Shown piece by piece: positions 6,180 through 7,991 of a DNA stretch of 7,991 nt (the first letter of the stretch is position 1; each line of letters begins with the position of its first letter). The DNA is taken from NCBI GenBank assembly GCA_003978805.1, contig QNYI01000034.1, positions 1-7,991 of the forward strand, given 5' to 3'. Origin of the DNA: Desulfurobacterium sp. Lineage in GTDB: Bacteria > Aquificota > Aquificia > Desulfurobacteriales > Desulfurobacteriaceae. The notes under the pieces were generated by a model, which saw nothing but the letters and a program-made list of their open reading frames with translations, was not told the origin of the DNA and made no database searches. A program made the position numbers and the translations under genes.

Positions 6180-6347
6180 ATGAGCGAGAACACAATACTC
6201 GGAATCATCTGCACCATTATAGCAATAGCTCTACCTCTCTCTTTTGCTATACTGGCATGGAAGCACACACTACAGGAGAAGAAGAAAGGTAACGGTGGAG
6301 AGGATAGTAGTAGGAATAACAGGCGCCAGCGGATCTATCTACGGTAA
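6180..6347 (+). CDS. Putative small membrane protein, 55 aa, overlapping ubiX start
   Basis: An open frame from ATG 6180-6182 to TAA 6345-6347. It has a GAGGGG ribosome site 6 bases before the ATG. The product has a short polar N-terminus (MSENT), one strong hydrophobic segment (residues 5-27, [22 protein letters not shown]) and a highly charged tail ([24 protein letters not shown]). That is the build of a one-pass inner-membrane microprotein. The last 53 bases overlap ubiX in another frame, and the tail's low-complexity basic residues may only reflect that overlap. The clean hydrophobic helix directly after a good ribosome site argues it is translated, possibly coupling to ubiX. No family recognised. 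The alternative is that this is simply ubiX leader sequence. Confidence 0.55.
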   Translation: MSENTILGIICTIIAIALPLSFAILAWKHTLQEKKKGNGGEDSSRNNRRQRIYLR

Positions 6348-6891
6348 GAGGACTGTTGAAGTCTTAGTGGCCAACGGCTACAGTGTTGACCTGATACTCT
6401 CTGAAACGGGGAAAAAGGTATTTGCCTACGAGATAGGAGTTAAAGTAGAGGACTTTGTCAGGGAGCTCCCGCAAGAACAGGTTAACCTGTACAACCCAGA
6501 CGACCTTTTTGCTCCCCCTTCAAGCGGTTCCTACAGGACTACGGGGATGGTTATAGTTCCGTGCTCCGCAGGAACCTTAGGGCACATAGCAAATGGTGTA
6601 ACGAGAAACCTCATCCACAGGGCAGCCGACGTTACGCTAAAGGAGAGAAGACCCTTAGTTCTCGTCTTCAGGGAAACGCCACTAAACAGGGTTCACGTTG
6701 AAAACATGCTGAAAGCAATGGATGCAGGTGCTACCGTTCTACCAGCGTGTCCGGCATTCTACGGTAAACCGAGTTCCGTTAAAGAGCTCGTTGACTTCGT
6801 TGTTGAGAGAGCTCTAAGGCTACTCACCGGTAAAAGCTTTAACCTTTTACAGGAGTGGGAGGGGAGTCAACCTCTCCGGCCAACCTCTTGA
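6295..6891 (+). CDS. ubiX: Flavin prenyltransferase UbiX
   Basis: UbiX joins dimethylallyl phosphate to reduced FMN to make prenylated FMN, the cofactor of UbiD-type decarboxylases used in quinone synthesis and aromatic acid metabolism. Motifs (numbered from the GTG): [11 protein letters not shown] (7-17) for flavin phosphate binding, [25 protein letters not shown] (77-101), [26 protein letters not shown] (105-130), ENM (136-138) and [10 protein letters not shown] (150-159). It is 198 residues, the usual length. I chose GTG 6295 because the family begins right before [10 protein letters not shown] and AAAGGT lies about 4 bases upstream. The ATG at 6244 would add an odd Arg-rich 17-residue leader that overlaps the small ORF. 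A UbiD partner is not in this window. In an organism making menaquinone-type quinones, UbiX/UbiD homologues could act in the futalosine route, an inference. Its end overlaps the end of epmA by 53 bases on the opposite strand; the last 15 or so residues ([15 protein letters not shown]) are an unconserved tail. Confidence 0.94.
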   Translation: MERIVVGITGASGSIYGKRTVEVLVANGYSVDLILSETGKKVFAYEIGVKVEDFVRELPQEQVNLYNPDDLFAPPSSGSYRTTGMVIVPCSAGTLGHIANGVTRNLIHRAADVTLKERRPLVLVFRETPLNRVHVENMLKAMDAGATVLPACPAFYGKPSSVKELVDFVVERALRLLTGKSFNLLQEWEGSQPLRPTS

Positions 6892-7804
6892 ATGTGAAGG
6901 GGATGACATCGTCTATCCTTGAAACTCCCAGAGTAAGCATAAGCAACCTGTCAAAACCGAGGGCTACTCCTTCACAGGGAGGTAAAGGCCTCTTACTTAA
7001 GAGTTCCAGAAAACCTAAGTCAAGTGCCTTTTTCCCCTTTTCAAGGAACTTTTTCCTGTAGTCATCAAATTCCGTAAGTTCAGTATAGCCGTTGGCAACT
7101 TCAAGTCCTGCAATGTAAAGCTCAAACCTTTCTGCAAAATTTCCCTTCACCTTAGCCATTGCAGAGAACTTTTTAGGGTAGTCGTAAAGGAAAACAGGAA
7201 GGTCAAACTCAGAGAGGGCAGGCTCTACTCTCTCAACGAGGAGCTTAAAAAAGCCATCCTCGTAGTCGTCCTCCTTAGACAGAAACTTTACCTCCTCCTC
7301 ATCAAGGACATCTTTAACGCCTGCAAACTCCCTAAAGGCTTCTGAAACCGTTAAGTATACTGGGGTTCCCGGCCTAACTCTCCTTCCCTTAAATGCAAAC
7401 TCCTCTTTTCCGCAGGCTTCAAGGACTGCTTTAACAAGCCTAAGGGTCTCCTCCATTCCTACCCTGTAATCCCCTCCCACCCTGTACCACTCAACCATTG
7501 TGAACTCAACGTTGTGGATATCCGTTACTTCCCCGTTCCTAAAGACTTTACAGACCTGAAAGATCCGCTTGACGCCGTGCCACAGGAGCCTCTTCATAAA
7601 GAACTCAGGAGAGGTATGGAGGTACCAGCAATAACCCTTTCCCGAAAAATCCTCAAAGAGAACCTTTACGTTCTCAACGTTAGCATCAGGATTCTCGTAA
7701 GGCACAAGGAGGGGAGTCTCAACTTCAAGGAAACCTTGGCTATAAAAGAAGTCCCTAACAGCTTTAAGGGCCCGTGAACGTAGAGAAAGAACTTCCACTT
7801 CCAT
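6839..7804 (-). CDS. epmA: Elongation factor P--lysine ligase (LysRS-like), EpmA/GenX/PoxA
   Basis: A 321-residue class II lysyl-tRNA-synthetase paralogue without the N-terminal OB-fold anticodon domain, as in EpmA (E. coli 325). It activates (R)-beta-lysine and attaches it to a conserved lysine of elongation factor P, easing ribosome stalling at proline runs. Class II motifs: motif 1 around FLEVETPLL (25-33); TSPEFFMKRLL (64-74); motif 2 FRNGEVTDIHNVEFTMVEWY (88-107); AERFELYIAGLEVANGYTEL (224-243) for amino-acid binding; motif 3 GVALGFDRLLM (279-289). Ala281 in GVALG matches E. coli Ala298, the residue that favours beta-lysine over alpha-lysine (true LysRS has Gly). The ATG at 7804 has GGGAGGT 6 bases upstream. 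That ribosome site begins right at the edge of an IS605-type element, so the native upstream region has been displaced or is remote. The EpmB aminomutase and EF-P genes are not in this window. Confidence 0.94.
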   Translation of the reverse strand: MEVEVLSLRSRALKAVRDFFYSQGFLEVETPLLVPYENPDANVENVKVLFEDFSGKGYCWYLHTSPEFFMKRLLWHGVKRIFQVCKVFRNGEVTDIHNVEFTMVEWYRVGGDYRVGMEETLRLVKAVLEACGKEEFAFKGRRVRPGTPVYLTVSEAFREFAGVKDVLDEEEVKFLSKEDDYEDGFFKLLVERVEPALSEFDLPVFLYDYPKKFSAMAKVKGNFAERFELYIAGLEVANGYTELTEFDDYRKKFLEKGKKALDLGFLELLSKRPLPPCEGVALGFDRLLMLTLGVSRIDDVIPFTFKRLAGEVDSPPTPVKG

Positions 7805-7817
7805 TAAGTTACCTCCC
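7801..7817 (-). promoter_or_regulatory. epmA ribosome site and start codon; predicted TnpB guide segment
   Basis: Reading down the - strand from 7817, GGGAGGT, six bases, then ATG GA. It directly follows the GAAGTCAC that ends the IS605-type right end. In TnpB systems the omega RNA guide is the 16-20 bases just outside the right end, so this segment would be the guide. The exact element boundary is inferred from the typical TCAC end. Confidence 0.55.
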
Positions 7818-7909
7818 GTGACTTCCTCCCCCGACTAAAGTCGGGGCTTCCCGCTTCATCGTGGGACTATCTCCCACTCCACGGGCGTTACTTCCCCGCA
7901 GTCCACGGG
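7818..7909 (-). ncRNA. Structured right end of an IS200/IS605-type element, predicted omega RNA (reRNA) scaffold
   Basis: Overlapping and following the tnpB 3' end are two hairpins: GTGGGA-N5-TCCCAC (7861-7877), which spans the stop-codon region, and CCCCGACT-N2-AGTCGGGG (7829-7846). The region ends in GGAGGAAGTCAC. The octamer CCCGTGGA occurs twice on the - strand (7909-7902, 7885-7878) and could form the pseudoknot arm typical of these RNAs. Hairpin placement just inside the right end, and overlap with the last codons of tnpB, fit known omega RNAs. The exact 5' end is not determinable. Confidence 0.65.
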
Positions 7910-7991
7910 TAGGGCAGACTTCTTAGGGTCTGCCAGCCTTCTTAGCGCTATCTTCAGTATGTTCCTCGCTGAATTTACGTCCCTGTCTACC
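7856..7991 (-). CDS. tnpB: RNA-guided endonuclease TnpB (IS605 OrfB), C-terminal 44 residues only
   Basis: Codons run in frame from 7990 down to a TGA at 7858-7856. The fragment begins VDRDVNSARNILKIALRRLA, the near-invariant DRD-x-N-A/S-AR-N-I/L segment that follows the zinc ribbon and carries the RuvC-III Asp of TnpB. It then runs through LPVDCGEVTPVEWE to the end, a tail pattern common in this family (VE at the end of 'TPVE'). TnpB cuts DNA at sites matching an omega RNA guide next to a target-adjacent motif and helps the element persist. The catalytic region visible here looks intact, so this is not obviously a nuclease-dead derivative, but the RuvC-I and -II residues lie outside the window. 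Its coding end overlaps the predicted omega RNA. Confidence 0.9.
   Translation of the reverse strand, partial: VDRDVNSARNILKIALRRLADPKKSALPVDCGEVTPVEWEIVPR

Larger units (their letters stand above)
7818..7991 (-). mobile_element. Right end of an IS200/IS605-family (TnpB-carrying) insertion element, truncated by window
   Basis: The element comprises the tnpB C-terminus plus a hairpin-bearing right end with no terminal inverted repeat, as expected for this single-strand-transposing family. The end at GAAGTCAC (7818) is inferred. Its left end, and whether it carries the TnpA transposase, are outside the window. It lies in the same orientation as epmA and ends about 13 bases from the epmA ATG. 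Confidence 0.78.

Noticed and set aside
6095..6268. 58-codon upstream extension of argB
   Set aside because: The extension lacks family similarity, covers the divergent promoter region and the small + strand ORF, and the family N-terminus matches MEELIEK at 6094.
6244..6294. ATG-initiated 17-residue N-terminal extension of ubiX
   Set aside because: It is Arg-rich (YRRRRK) and unlike the family, which starts a few residues before GITGASG. GTG 6295 has a plausible AAAGGT site.
7514..7777. 87-codon + strand open frame opposite epmA
   Set aside because: Antisense shadow of epmA motif 1 and 2 coding sequence, with no ribosome site of note and no recognisable product.
7829..7846. CCCCGACT-AA-AGTCGGGG hairpin as an epmA-proximal intrinsic terminator or CRISPR-like repeat
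   Set aside because: There is no T-run after it on the - strand and only one copy. Position and sequence fit the IS605-type right-end hairpin better.

Overview
The window reads as a chromosome segment of a thermophilic, probably chemolithoautotrophic bacterium, most likely of the Aquificota (Desulfurobacteriaceae or a relative). Evidence is tight gene packing with overlapping starts, Lys/Glu-rich proteins, frequent AGG/AGA and ATA codons, strong GGAGG ribosome sites, mid-range GC, and a predicted kinase of the kind best known from archaea and deep-branching thermophiles. The assignment is inference; there is no rRNA or other marker here.

Left block (1-1843, + strand): the 3' end of a GlnE-family glutamine synthetase adenylyltransferase, an unrecognised 206-residue protein, and an atypical Ser/Thr (COG2112-like) kinase. 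Each start overlaps the preceding stop, so they form one operon. It ends at a strong bidirectional hairpin terminator (1816-1843).

Central block (5219 down to 1851, - strand): a cytochrome bd quinol oxidase operon cydA-cydB-cydX, followed by a 137-residue two-helix membrane protein and a 33-residue single-helix membrane protein. cydX (30 aa) and the 33-aa gene are very small but have strong ribosome sites and exact operon spacing. CydA keeps the heme-ligand and quinol-site residues but has His where E. coli CydA has Arg391. A perfect 11-bp hairpin follows cydX. A -10 box lying in a TTGAT/ATCAA dyad, and a 7-bp inverted repeat, lie in the cydA leader.

Right-centre block: argB (acetylglutamate kinase, - strand; corrected start 6094) diverges from a 55-codon putative small membrane protein that overlaps ubiX (flavin prenyltransferase, + strand; GTG start 6295). 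ubiX converges on epmA (EF-P lysine ligase, - strand), and their coding ends overlap by 53 bp.

Right end (7818-7991, - strand): the C-terminus of an IS200/IS605-family TnpB and the structured right end of its element, where the omega RNA is expected. The element ends about 13 bases before the epmA start codon. The predicted TnpB guide is therefore the epmA ribosome site and start codon, and any epmA promoter must lie in or beyond the element. No gap over 300 bases lacks a gene.
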